A DNA stretch of 27,515 nt from Pelargonium nanum (lineage: Eukaryota > Streptophyta > Magnoliopsida > Geraniales > Geraniaceae): positions 1 through 27,515 of the forward strand of contig JAYMTF010000987.1 in the NCBI GenBank assembly GCA_036897485.1, written 5' to 3'. The notes under the pieces were generated by a model. That model made no database searches. It had not been told where the DNA came from and saw nothing but the letters and a program-made list of their open reading frames with translations. Position numbers and translations under genes: made by a program. Below are positions 1-10,500 of the stretch, piece by piece (position 1 is the stretch's first letter; each line of letters starts with the position of its first letter).

Positions 1-16
1 TACTATGACCTCGCAG

Positions 17-118
17 GAACAAAGTAAAGTACAAGGACCCCTATGGAACAAATGATATAGTACAGGGACCTCTGGGGACCTTTTTCCTATTTATTACCCA
101 TTTACTTGTACTTTGTTC
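17..118. repeat. Short inverted repeat in a dispersed-repeat-like tract
   Basis: A 19-base stretch at 17-35 (GAACAAAGTAAAGTACAAG) returns inverted at 105-118 (CTTGTACTTTGTTC). Between them two related phrases of the type 'GTACAAGGACC / GTACAGGGACC' occur. This looks like the end of a dispersed repeat entering from outside the window. No coding sequence is visible in 1-680. The short reading frame at 261-485 has no recognisable protein features. Confidence 0.35.
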
Positions 119-680
119 TTCTATTTGTATTTGTGAAAAAAATATCGTCTGCCGAAAAAAAATCTTAAATGGCTTTAAAGTCTTTACATACCCAAGATCT
201 CATGTTCGAGTTACCTCTACCATGATTGATATTTGTGGTGTGTGCGATTGAATTCTGATATTGTTGTTATCACTCCGATTTTCTAAATCTCTATATTATT
301 TGCACAACCAGTGCACACAGCAAGAACTCAAGAATTGTAACAAAAAAGACGGTTATATTAGAAAATCCAGATGCCGATGGAGGAAAGCATTTCGATTTCT
401 ATCACATAAATTACATATCTTAGTCAAAGTTTCAGTAAACCCTGCAAATGATAAGAAAAAAGATACACAAAAACTACTATTATGAGAAAGGCATGCCAAT
501 TAAATATCTCCAGAATTTAGATTATGCAGCTGATACTGAAAGAAAATAGGCATAATAATATAACATGAGTTTAGCATATTTGTTCGGTCAGAGAAATTAT
601 AATGCTCCATTGCTCCCTCATCAGTATGGAAAAACTACAAGCTCAAAAACTCTACTCAAATGCCAACAACGAATGGGATA

Positions 681-1002
681 TCAATAGCCACCATCCCCTC
701 CTCCAAAACCGCCATCACCGCGACCACCTCCACCATATCCACCACTGCCGACGCCAAAAGGTCGAGGAGGTCTTTCATTAGCAACATCCACACGAATATT
801 TCGCCCATCAAGCTCCTGAAACATCAATAAACAGTTACCAACTAAATGTAAACTAAGCACAGGCTACATTTGTCCCTGATAGACAAATTACAGACCTGTC
901 CATTCATGGTAGACACTGCTGATCTGGCAGCTTCATCTTCAGCAAACTCAACAAAACCAAATCCTCTAGACCTTCCAGTTTCTCTATCAGTGACCACCTT
1001 TG
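681..1002 (-). CDS. Glycine-rich RNA-binding protein, last two exons only (second half of an RRM plus Gly-rich tail)
   Basis: Two minus-strand exons are visible. Exon 896-1002 encodes KVVTDRETGRSRGFGFVEF followed by an EDEAARSAVSTMNGQ helix. Exon 681-815 encodes ELDGRNIRVDVANERPPRPF and a short Gly/Tyr tail ending GGY-stop. RGFGFVEF is the RNP1 motif of an RNA recognition motif, and the tail is typical of plant glycine-rich RNA-binding proteins, many of them mitochondrial or chloroplast RNA-processing factors. The acceptor at 1003-1004 is preceded by a strong polypyrimidine tract, so at least one upstream exon is expected (the exon opens two bases into a codon). I could not find the beta1-alpha1 half with RNP2 (LFVGGLSW-type) anywhere in 1003-3500, where the next gene begins on the other strand. 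The gene is therefore either 5'-truncated or has an unrecognised distant first exon. The two exons show no stop or frameshift. The family call is firm; functionality is uncertain. Confidence 0.7.
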
Positions 1003-1387
1003 CTGCGAGAAGATAAAAAAAAATGCTTATTAGAAAATAACCATAAGTAAGACATCAATGTCTCGAGAAAAGGGGCATGAACTAATTAACCGGCGTAGAT
1101 CACATTTGGGGAAGCAACATATATGACCCATTTATTTGTACTTTTGAACTATTGATAATATGTTGGCTTGACATGATCAATTAAATCTTGATCAAAATTT
1201 GAAAAGTTGATACATAAAGCAGTGATATGAAATAAGACCACATTCCAAGGCCTATAATGAAGAGAATTGGGCATGAGAAATATAAAATACAATTCAACAT
1301 CAGGAGAAAAAAATCATCACAAAAAACCTATCACATGTACTTCACCAAAATTAGTTCAAAAGCGTACAAGTATGGACAATTACCAAT
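1003..1387. other. Non-coding stretch upstream of the RRM exons
   Basis: AT-rich sequence that would be intron or 5' flank of the RRM gene. I searched the minus strand for an RNP2-type exon and found none. Nothing else is recognisable before the MITE. Confidence 0.5.
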
Positions 1388-1389
1388 TA

Positions 1390-1665
1390 CTCCCTCCGTC
1401 CCAAAATGAGTGTCCTGTTTCCATTTTTTGCAAAAATTAAGGATTACAAGATTATTTAATGTGTATCCAATATTACCCTCACTTTCCCACCTACACCCCA
1501 TGTGCAGTTCAGATCTGCCCATGTGCAGTTCATTTGAAACACTTAGTGATCGATAAGGGTAATATGAGAATAACAATAATATAATAACCTAAAAATAGAA
1601 ACAGGACACTTATTTTGGGACAAAAAATTTAGACAAACATGACACTCATTTTGGGACGGATGGAG
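1390..1665. mobile_element. Stowaway-type MITE (Tc1/mariner-related)
   Basis: The left end reads CTCCCTCCGTCCCAAAATGA and the right end is its near-perfect inverse, closing with CGGATGGAG. The element is flanked on both sides by the dinucleotide TA (1388-1389 and 1666-1667), the target duplication of Stowaway elements. Length is about 276 bp and there is no transposase, so it is non-autonomous. A second, slightly diverged copy of the right terminal repeat lies just inside it at about 1598-1626 (GGACACTTATTTTGGGAC). The minus-strand frame of 81 codons across the element is a chance frame. Confidence 0.85.
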
Positions 1666-1667
1666 TA

Positions 1668-3140
1668 CTAATCAAATGAGAATGTAATCTTCCTTTTAGC
1701 TTGTAATTGGTCCAAAAATGAGTTGCAAAGTGTTTCCCGGCAATCTTCTCTAGTCTAAACTAAATTACATGATGCTCTACAAAAAATAGAGCGGCAAATT
1801 ATACAGGAAATGAAAGTTTAGACTGTCAGATCGTGTAAGCTCAGTGGTAATGAGCGCACGGCTCGTACTGTTGAATGACACGGTCCGCGTTGTTTCTGAT
1901 AGCACGCCTTGTGCATTGTGTGAGTAAGTAACCACATGGCTCCGTGCTCTTGACTTATTCAAGTATCATAGGTACAACGCACGGTCCCGTGCTCTCCAAG
2001 CTTATATGAGAGCACAATCATGTGCCTCTCGATACCTTTCACATTTATGCTCACTAAGGCCATTTTTCCCTTGTAACTACATGACACTCACCACACACAT
2101 CAATTTGGGAAAGTAATAAAAATAAAGTAAAATACTATTAAAATGGAGAGAATAAAGAGAATTGAGATGAAAAATATGTATCAAACACCCCATCCTCTTA
2201 TAAGAGAAAGAGATCCTCAAAATTTATCAGAGATTCTCTATATTGTCTATAGTTCTGCTTAATTTCGGTTGAAATTTTTACCCTCACGCTTCTGGAAACA
2301 CACCTTTGTCTCTATTAATTGTTACCCTTACGCGGTCTCCAAGAACACAGGAGCAAAGATCCATGCCTCTAGCTCCGTCCCCAGAGCCCAATACGGCCAA
2401 CTCTATCATCAGATTTACAAGCTTATAACATTTTAATGACAACTACCCTAACATGTAAATAAGATAATAAACACATTCTCATATGCTTGATTGACCGAGC
2501 CAAAAGACGTATCACATACCTAATATATCTCAAATTCCACCTTAGCTGCTTCAAGTTTTACTCTAATTTAAGCTTCTTTCAAATCTAAAATAGATTTACC
2601 AAACGTGCTCTATCTCTTTACTTATTTATTTCTCATTGAAGGCGATGTTTTTACAAAGAGAAAGCATGTGCAATTGATAAGAAGTGCAGAAGACAACCAA
2701 GCTACAGCAAAGCTAAGATGATCATGAGACACAGAGTAGACTCATCTGCAATTCATCAACTGCACTGCACTGCACTGGTGGTTGATGAATGGTTGCTCCA
2801 TCTATTAGATACGACTATTTTTATGAAATTAAATACGAGTATATATCTGTTAAAGAAGTTGAGTGCTTTCAACATATTTAAATTAAATTAAACTAAAACC
2901 AGTTGTTTTTATTTATTTATTTATTAACGTGAAGCGAAGCTGTATATGTATAAAATTAGAGAGAAAAAATGAAATATATTGCACCGGTATTATAATTTGA
3001 CCTACGAAATAACCAACAAAACGGTGGAAAAGTAGTTGGCACTTGGGACTGTTATATTCGAAAAAGTAAACATACTTGCCTAGGAAACGTCCGGGCTATT
3101 ATCGTCTTTATACTCAACCATATTCCTAGCTGTGAGGCTA
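1668..3140. other. Repeat-rich intergenic DNA, no gene seen
   Basis: This stretch holds a tRNA-like tract near 1825-1900, repeated GCACGG/CCGTGC phrases to about 2000, a small hairpin at 2751-2790, and otherwise plain AT-rich DNA. Short open frames here (for example 1777-1962 minus) show no protein features. Confidence 0.5.
1825..2000 (+). repeat. tRNA-like / SINE-like tract with repeated GCACGG motifs
   Basis: The phrase AAGCTCAGTGGTAATGAGCGC at about 1837-1857 closely resembles the D-arm and box A region of a tRNA (TAGCTCAGTGGTAGAGCGC type). It is followed by GC-rich phrases GCACGGCTCG, ACACGGTCCG, ATGGCTCCGTGCTC and GCACGGTCCCGTGC, the last a perfect inverted repeat. No convincing box B (GGTTCGANNCC) or full cloverleaf follows, so it is not an intact tRNA gene. 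A degenerate tRNA-derived SINE or tRNA relic is the best reading. Confidence 0.3.
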
Positions 3141-3144
3141 TCAG

Positions 3145-3370
3145 ATGACGTGTCATCCGACATGTCACAGCCTGGCTCCATATGCGCCGTCCGATCTCGA
3201 AGTAGCAGATCCAACAGCGGATAACGTTTGAGTAATCACGCCTAGACGAGCAAGCACGTGCCCAACTCAAAAGTGACACAAGCCAGCATGTGTCGCGCCA
3301 ATACCAACAGACACCTCGGATTCATAGGGGTTAGAGCCAATAGAGGATAGACACGTGTATAAAAAGTTAA
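3145..3370 (+). promoter_or_regulatory. DGAT3 promoter: ACGT/G-box cluster and TATA box
   Basis: TATAAAAA at 3358-3365 lies about 160 bases before the ATG. A perfect G-box CACGTG (3352-3357) abuts the TATA box directly. A second CACGTG lies at 3255-3260, and a near-palindrome GATGACGTGTCATC at about 3144-3157 contains ACGTGTC. ACGT-core elements are bound by bZIP and bHLH factors and are common in promoters responsive to abscisic acid or active in seeds, which would suit an oil-synthesis gene. The start site of transcription itself is inferred, not seen. Confidence 0.6.
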
Positions 3371-3523
3371 TTCCAAGGCTCTTCGTTAGTATAAGATGAG
3401 GCTCCCAAAAAGCGTTTTTCCGACGAAAGCAAAAAGCAATCTGAGAGAGGAAGGAGCAATAAAACAGAGCACTGCGATCGGGTGCGAGTTTCGGCGTTGC
3501 GTTGAATCCACGAGTACGTGCCG

Positions 3524-5298
3524 ATGGGGTTCTCCGGCGTCGCTTTACGGCAGGTAAAGTGCTACTCAGGCGCTGGAATCGATGCCCATTCTTCTAACCC
3601 ATCTTTCTCCGCCCCTCCAAGCGTTTTCTCTCCTCTTCCCGCCGGCAAACGATTCTCCGGCGAGAAGCTTCGAATTTCTTCTTCTCGACCCCTGAGGACT
3701 TTCGGGTTTTCCGACAATGGGCACTTGGAGTATTACAGGAGCACGGTCAGGTGTGGCGGTAAAAAGAAGGATGAGAGCCTGGGACTGATGACGACCAAGA
3801 AGAAGTTGAAATTGCTCAAGGGTCTGTTGTCTGAGGATTTGTCCGTGTTCTCTGAATTGGGTTCTGGTTCTGGCGGTGTTGGATCTAAGGACGGTTCGGT
3901 CGGTGAGCTTCAAGGGAAGCTGATCTCGGTATGCAATTTGATACGACCTTCTTTGACTTGCTCATAATTAACTAAGTTTGGGCTGTATTAACTGTAAATT
4001 TATGGTATTGTAATTGATTGTTTTTATTAAACTCTGTGACATTCATTATCTTGGTGGTTTAAATCTGAAATTGTTTCTGATTAATGAAAATATGAAATAG
4101 GTAATGGTTACTCTTTACGTAGGTGAAGTGATATGTGAAATTTAAATTTAAGTTTGGTGCCAATCTTTATCAGGAAAGTACTTTTCTGACTGTTGTAATC
4201 TATCATAATCAATTTTGTTTGGAGAAGTGATATGACACCTTAATTGAAAGCTGAATTTAAAACAGTGTTGTTCTCTTGTTAATCGTGCGCTAAAAATTTG
4301 TTACATGTTTAAATATGTGTACCAGAACATCCTGTAATGAAAGTTTCATAATCTGTGTACCAGAACATCCTGTAATGAATGTTTCATAATCTTTGTACCG
4401 TGTTTAATTTAAAGTCGAATTACAACAGTGTTTTTGTCTTGTTAATCTTGCACTAAAAATATGTACAATGTTTAAATCTGTGTATCAGAACATCCTGTAA
4501 TGAAGGTTTATAATCTGAAGTGCATTGTAATTTGATTGTATGCAGGAATCAGCCGAAGTTCTGATAGAACAACTGCAACAGGTTAGAGCACGGGAGAAGG
4601 AAATGAAAAAGAATAGGAAACTGGAGAAGGCCAAATTGAAAGCCGCTAGGATGAAAGAATCTTCCTCATCATCGTCATCATCATCATCGTCTTCATCAAG
4701 TGATAGTGAATGTGGGGAGGTGATTGACATGAGCCACCTGAGAAGAAAGGCCCTTGATCAGCCAATAGACAATGTCGCTCAAACTGCAATGACAGCCACA
4801 TTGATTGACTTGGGGCCTTCTACTGAAGAAGGGAATATGAATGAGGATAATGGGTCAGAAACTCGCAGTGTTCAGATCACTCAGGAAAAGGAATCCTCCT
4901 CTACAAATAGTTCTAGTTGTAGCTGTAGTAACAGTAGTAATGTTAACCTCGTAGACGCATGTAGCTCAGCAACAGAGGCATCATTGACAAAGAGCATTGA
5001 GGTCTGCATGGGTAACAAGTGCAAAAAATCGGGAGGTGCAGCGTTGTTGGAGGAATTTGAAAGGGTGCTTGGTACTGAAGGTGCTGTGGTAGGGTGCAAG
5101 TGTATGGGCAAATGCAGAGATGGCCCTAATGTGAGGGTTCTAAATTGTGTTGATGGATCCGAAATAGTGGGTAATGATTCTGTTAGGACTCCATCAAACC
5201 CTCTCTGCATTGGGGTCAGTCTGGCGGATGTGGCTGTTATTGTCTCTAATTTCTTTGGTGAAGATGCTAAAGATTTGGGTATAGCACCTGCTTCTTAG
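3524..5298 (+). CDS. DGAT3: Diacylglycerol O-acyltransferase 3 (soluble, [2Fe-2S] ferredoxin-like domain)
   Basis: Exons 3524-3928 and 4546-5298 join in phase 0 (GT at 3929, AG at 4544-4545) to give 385 residues. The enzyme transfers an acyl group from acyl-CoA to diacylglycerol to make triacylglycerol and, unlike DGAT1 and DGAT2, has no membrane segments. Residues 1-90 are Ser/Arg-rich and poor in acids, like a plastid transit peptide. A conserved Lys-rich KKKLKLLKGL motif follows, then a basic coiled-coil-like helix (about 140-172), a run of 14 Ser (174-187), a low-complexity Ser/Cys linker, and a C-terminal thioredoxin-like ferredoxin domain. Its probable cluster ligands are C289 and C294 (CMGNKC) with C321 and C325 (CMGKC), followed by the family signature RDGPNVRV. 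I chose the ATG at 3524; the frame is open slightly upstream but offers only a GTG. The neighbour CHR18 is convergent. The identification is firm; subcellular location is less certain. Confidence 0.92.
4241..4517 (+). repeat. Nested tandem duplication in DGAT3 intron 1
   Basis: A block repeats with a 163-base period: AACAGTG at 4261 and 4424, and CAGAACATCCTGTAATGAA at 4323 and 4486. Inside the first copy a 38-base unit is itself duplicated (second start at 4361). The copies have diverged by scattered substitutions. The repeat ends shortly before the 3' splice site at 4545. Confidence 0.85.
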
Positions 5299-6299
5299 CA
5301 AGCTCTTTTTTCATTTCAAACATGTTCTGGCGTTCATATTGTTTTACCATTTTGATATAACTGTAAATATAGGCTTATATTTGCCTGCTCTTTGCCGTTA
5401 ATATATTAATTCTTTTTTCTTTATCCTAGAACTTTGTTAGCTGAGCTGATAGTTTGAGAAGATAGATGTAGTATATTTCAAGAACTTAATGAATTAAATG
5501 AAGAATTTATGTTTTTTTGTTGCTGTTTGATTGTTGTTGCTGAATTGCCAAGATTGCTTCATTTTGTAGCTGAGATTGATGAAGTTGGATTGGAAAAAAA
5601 AAATGGTTGTAAGGTGGCTAGATTACTTCAATTGGTGCTGGCTGTATAGATACTGCTGAAGCATCTAACATGTGCTCTCTTATCTAGTGATTGCTTATGG
5701 TTTTTAAGGTGGCTAGAAATCTATAATTCATTCTAGTCAATGGTTGCTTATGGTTGAGGATCTTCAATTATAAAGGCATTTTATAGTTGTTTGGTGAAAA
5801 CAGTCAGTGCTGTAGCATATAAGCCATATAGGCTGTTTAGACTTTTTGTCTTTCTGGATTTTCTGGGAGTGCTCTGTGCCTGTTATGGTTCCTTCTGGGT
5901 CTGGGAATTTGTGGTATATATGATTCTATCACTATAATGAACTGTGCTGGTCTATAACAATAAACTTTATATGTACTAGAGCTACCAGTGTCGCTTCCTA
6001 TATATTTATCCCTTTAAAAAAAAAAAACATCAGACATTAAGCATTCTTGTGTTGTGTATGTACCAGACTCGGAAAAATAAAGGCGCTGAGAAGATTCTGA
6101 TTTCTGAGGATCTGCAAAATGTTGTACAAAATACGGATAGATTCATTCATTTAAGAAACACCTTAGACAGATTAGAAAAAATTACAGGATGCATGAACAC
6201 TTGCATGGTTCACAATAATACAATAGCTCATGTGATGTGGCATGCTAAGTTCCCTCTATTTAAATACAATGTATAGATAGATTATGTCAAATTTGAGGT
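5299..6299. other. Convergent intergenic region: 3' ends of DGAT3 and CHR18
   Basis: AT-rich sequence between two stop codons that face each other. T-rich and AATGAA/AATTAA-type signals at about 5470-5510 could serve DGAT3 polyadenylation. No coding feature is visible; the plus-strand frame at 6049-6276 lacks any recognisable motif. Confidence 0.5.
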
Positions 6300-7480
6300 T
6301 CAGTGCCTGGAGAACTTCAGCCTGGGTTGATTTTCAGAGTCATCCCCATTGTTACAGCGCTTCACAAACGAGTCCAGTGTTTTCTGCTTTGCAGGGCTGC
6401 TTCTTGTCTGACTGGCTGCAACCACCATGGTATTCTCATGCCCGTCTAGCATCTGACCGTTAAATAGCCACATTCAGTAACAGTTCATATAGGCTAATGT
6501 GTGCATACAAAACCAGCGGTTATTATATATACGCACAAGCACAGCCAATTAGAGAAAATGAGAGAGAAAGAGGTGATAACCTGTCCTAAATTCTCCAGCT
6601 TGTTCTGCACAACATCCCTGGAGAGAATATATAGAAGATACAATTCATCAAACATAATAATAAATGCCCACAGCCAAGTCCAGCCAGTAAATTTGTGACA
6701 CCAACATATAATATAACTGCCCGGGATGATTCTATCAAATATGTCAACTGACAATTAACGTACCATATGATGTCATCAACTGTATCATTTGCTAGTAGGT
6801 AGTATATATTGACTGAAGAAACCTATGAACAAGAGCCAAGCGTGTCAGATTAGTATACATACATATTTCGTTGTTCAGCAGTTATGCACTTGGAACAAGC
6901 TAAAGGCATTGTAACAGCATTGGAATGTCCTAAACTAATCTTAAGTGTAGTGTGTTCTTACAGATTAAATGGTGACACTGAGGCTAACAATAAAGCAAAT
7001 GCAGATAAGCAGCAGCTAACATCTAGAGGCTAGAGGGCAACCAAAAACTACTGAGAAGCACCAACACAATAACCCAGTATCAACACATTAAGAAGACACC
7101 AGAAAACAGCTAAACAGAAATGTTGAACCAAGAAAATTGCATTAGCCTATAAACAGAAGAATCCCAGATGTCAAACCTCAAATTGAAGGAAAATAAGCTG
7201 AAGTGTTATTCTAGACATCAAATTCAGAAGAAACTAAGTAGACTTCGGAGATGGAGGTAGTTGACCATTCTGAGTCTGTTTGCGGAAATTGTCAAGGACA
7301 CAATTTGTTAAACTAGGGAACTTCAAACAACCAAAGGGACCAGTCTAAGTGCTTCATAGAAAGCACAGAGATCATGAATATGTGCATGTTAGGAAGCAAA
7401 AAATACAGTATTCATATAACCATATCTCAGTTCATATTGATGAAGAAAAAATGTCCAAGCTAGTCAAGAATCTTCCTACC

Positions 7481-7518
<38 letters not shown>

Positions 7519-10500
7519 GTACCGAAACCTAAGATTCCCAGAAGCAATAGGAACATTTGCAGTATTGCAACCCCTAGAGGTGCTGGCTTAAATTGTGGAA
7601 ATGTAAGAGAACAGACCACCCTTGCATACAGGATTTATTATTCCAATAAATAGTTTTTGGTTAATGCAGAGCAGCAACCACAGGTCCAAAGCATACCTGG
7701 CCAATCCTATGGACACGATCTTCAGCTTGAATCAGGTCACCAGGAGTCCATGACAACTCTGCAAAAAGTACTGTGCTAGCAGCAGTTAAAGTTAGCCCAA
7801 CCCCACCAGCTCTGATAGATAGCTACAAAATGGCATTCAGAAAACAAACGTCAGACTAACATCCCAGCATTTGCTAGAACTATAGATAACATCCAAAGAA
7901 TATATCAATGGGAAAAACGGAGAAACATGTGTGGAAAAAATTGAAGCGAAGTACCATACCACTGCTGCCTTGATAGCATCTTTTTCCTGAAAATCTGTAA
8001 CCAAGGACTGTCTAGATGCTGCTGGAGTACCACCATCAATTCGAATGCAACCCACTTTCTTCTTCTGAAAAGTTGACAGTACTAATGAGAGTGGATAAAT
8101 GTCGAGAAAACTTCATAGAAGTTCAGTTGCCTTACAAGAAGAAATTCATGAATTGCATCAATCATGGGTTGATGATGTGCAAATATTAGAAACTTGCAGC
8201 CTGCCTACAATAATCATTACATAGTAAGTTTCAAGAAAAGAAAAAAGAAAAAAGGAAAAAAGAGAGAGGACAGAAGCGCAACTACAAGGCATATAAGCAA
8301 CTTACGTATGCTTTTATGTTACTACCACAAATCAACATTGGTGAATCTTCATTCATTGAAATAAAGCACATGCTAAAATAACGAGGAGAATGTAAACAAC
8401 ATGGGAGATGAGTACCTCTATGACAGTTCCCAAGTAGTCAAGTACTGCTGGGATCTTGGCTTCAGCAGAATCGGTATATATCTGGATTCCAAAACAGTCA
8501 AAATAACGTAAAACTGTCTATGACTCAAAATTTCACATATATGGACTAAAAGTGGAGGTACAGTTACGAAATTCAACTAAGGTCATTTGGCCAATACCAG
8601 TGATCTTGCAAACAAGTTATGACCAAAATTTCAACGAGTACATTCATTTTGCATACCTTATTAATAAGATTCTTCTCAGAAAATTTTAGTGACTCAACCT
8701 CCTCTTTTTTGCAGGCTTTGATTTTAGCTTTTAGTATTTCCAGCTACGACGAGTAAAACACAAATATTAGCTGTATATTTTCTTTAATTATTTTGGTCAA
8801 GAAACATATATCATCGAACGACCTTCAGATAGTAACTGCATGGAGAAAGTGATAACTTGAACAAAATGATTAGAGAAAATAAAGACATCAAAATAACAAA
8901 AAGAAAACAGATTATTATCAAATATGAAGAACAGTAAAAAAAATGAACTTTTGTAAGTGGTAATAGGCAGACAAGAAATATGTTTACAATTATTAATCAA
9001 GGCAATACATTAATAATTAGCTGTCACTAACACAAATCAATTGTGTAACATGACTAACATGTGAAATCATGGAGAACAAATGCCAGAGCCAATTATTAGT
9101 ACATGCAATGAAACAACGCATAAACCATCTGCATGAAACTCAAATTATTCCAGTTGTCATACTTTGAAATCTAACATACAGCATATTACCAATGTATGTA
9201 TATTTGTGTGTGCGTATAAACACTCCCATACCTATACAAGCAAAAGTGATCACATATATTTAAACAAAATTGAAAGAAAAAAGGCAGGTAGAAGCAAGAT
9301 CAAATTAGACAATCTCTATACTGTTAAGTCAGTTTTGAAACGATCATTTGGTCATAGGAACAATTATGTAGTTGGCTCACTTCCATAAATTCCTCGGCAG
9401 TTATGTAAACTATCCTATACAATGTTCCTAGGATACATCCAAATTGTATACCCATAACTACCTACAGGCACACCGCACACCTATATGGCATATCTCTATC
9501 TCACAGATTCTGAATAAATGGTAATTAACTTGATCACGAAACAGCTCAAAGCAGCTATAATTGAGTCAACTAACCTCACGAAATAATGCATTGATCTGTT
9601 TCATGTCCTTTTCAGCCACATCTAGGAAGACCTGCAAACCATGAGGAAAGAAAATGGAATTAAATATCCATGCTGGAACGCATACACTGGACAGAAGAGG
9701 CCACAGAGAAATGCAAGTGTAAGTATTTATGTTGGACATATACAATGCTTAGCTACATAAGAGTTTTCCTACTAGTTACATTCTGGACAAGGCACCAGGA
9801 CTACAAATCTGAACAAAAAGAACAGCATTCATCAGGAACTTGAACTCAAATAGACATTTGAATATTTTACTACTGGTCCTGATCATACTCGTGATTGTAT
9901 ATTTTATTTTTTGAAGTAAATATATAATGTTCTTTAGCTATGACAGAACGAACAGAACTTTAGCCATGCAACAGAAAAAGAAGCAAATTTAGAGACGGAG
10001 AACCACAATACACCTGTTGCCTACGTTTCACAGGAAGCTCAGAAAGAACATCTTTTTTTAATCTGCGGATCATGACTGTTGCCTTCATCAAATTGTGTAA
10101 CTCTTCATGGTTACTTGCACCCTGATAAACTCCAAATATGCTCTGCAACATTAAGATAACAACAAAATGATTCATCGAATGGAAAGAAATGAAAAAAAAT
10201 TAAACAGTAAAACTGGCTTATAGCAAATAAGGAATTGAGACTCACACCCTGGCAATATCGTTTACCATAGTCATGAACATTCTTATACACATCAGGATAC
10301 AACGCTTCAAGCTGCACAAGTTTGCCAAAATTGTGTAGGCATAAAAAAAAATAACTTCCAAAATCTAAAAAACAATGATGGGATATTATTTTATAATTAA
10401 ACATTGCAAAATACCTGTTTGAATAACTCAATAGGTCGTGATAAAGCAGGAGTCCCACTGAGTAAAACTGCATATTTAGCTTTCTGAAAATTATAAGCAT

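Noticed and set aside
160..230. Box B-like GTTCGAGTT phrase suggesting a SINE
   Set aside because: No box A at the right distance and no target duplication; too weak to call.
3052..3279. 75-codon minus frame as a missing first exon of the RRM gene
   Set aside because: Its translation has no RNP2 or RRM pattern and overlaps the DGAT3 promoter.
3566..3913. 115-codon minus-strand open frame opposite DGAT3 exon 1
   Set aside because: It is the complement of a well-supported exon, and its protein has no recognisable features.
4881..5210. 109-codon minus-strand frame opposite the DGAT3 Fe-S domain
   Set aside because: The plus strand encodes a clear family domain here; the reverse frame is a shadow.
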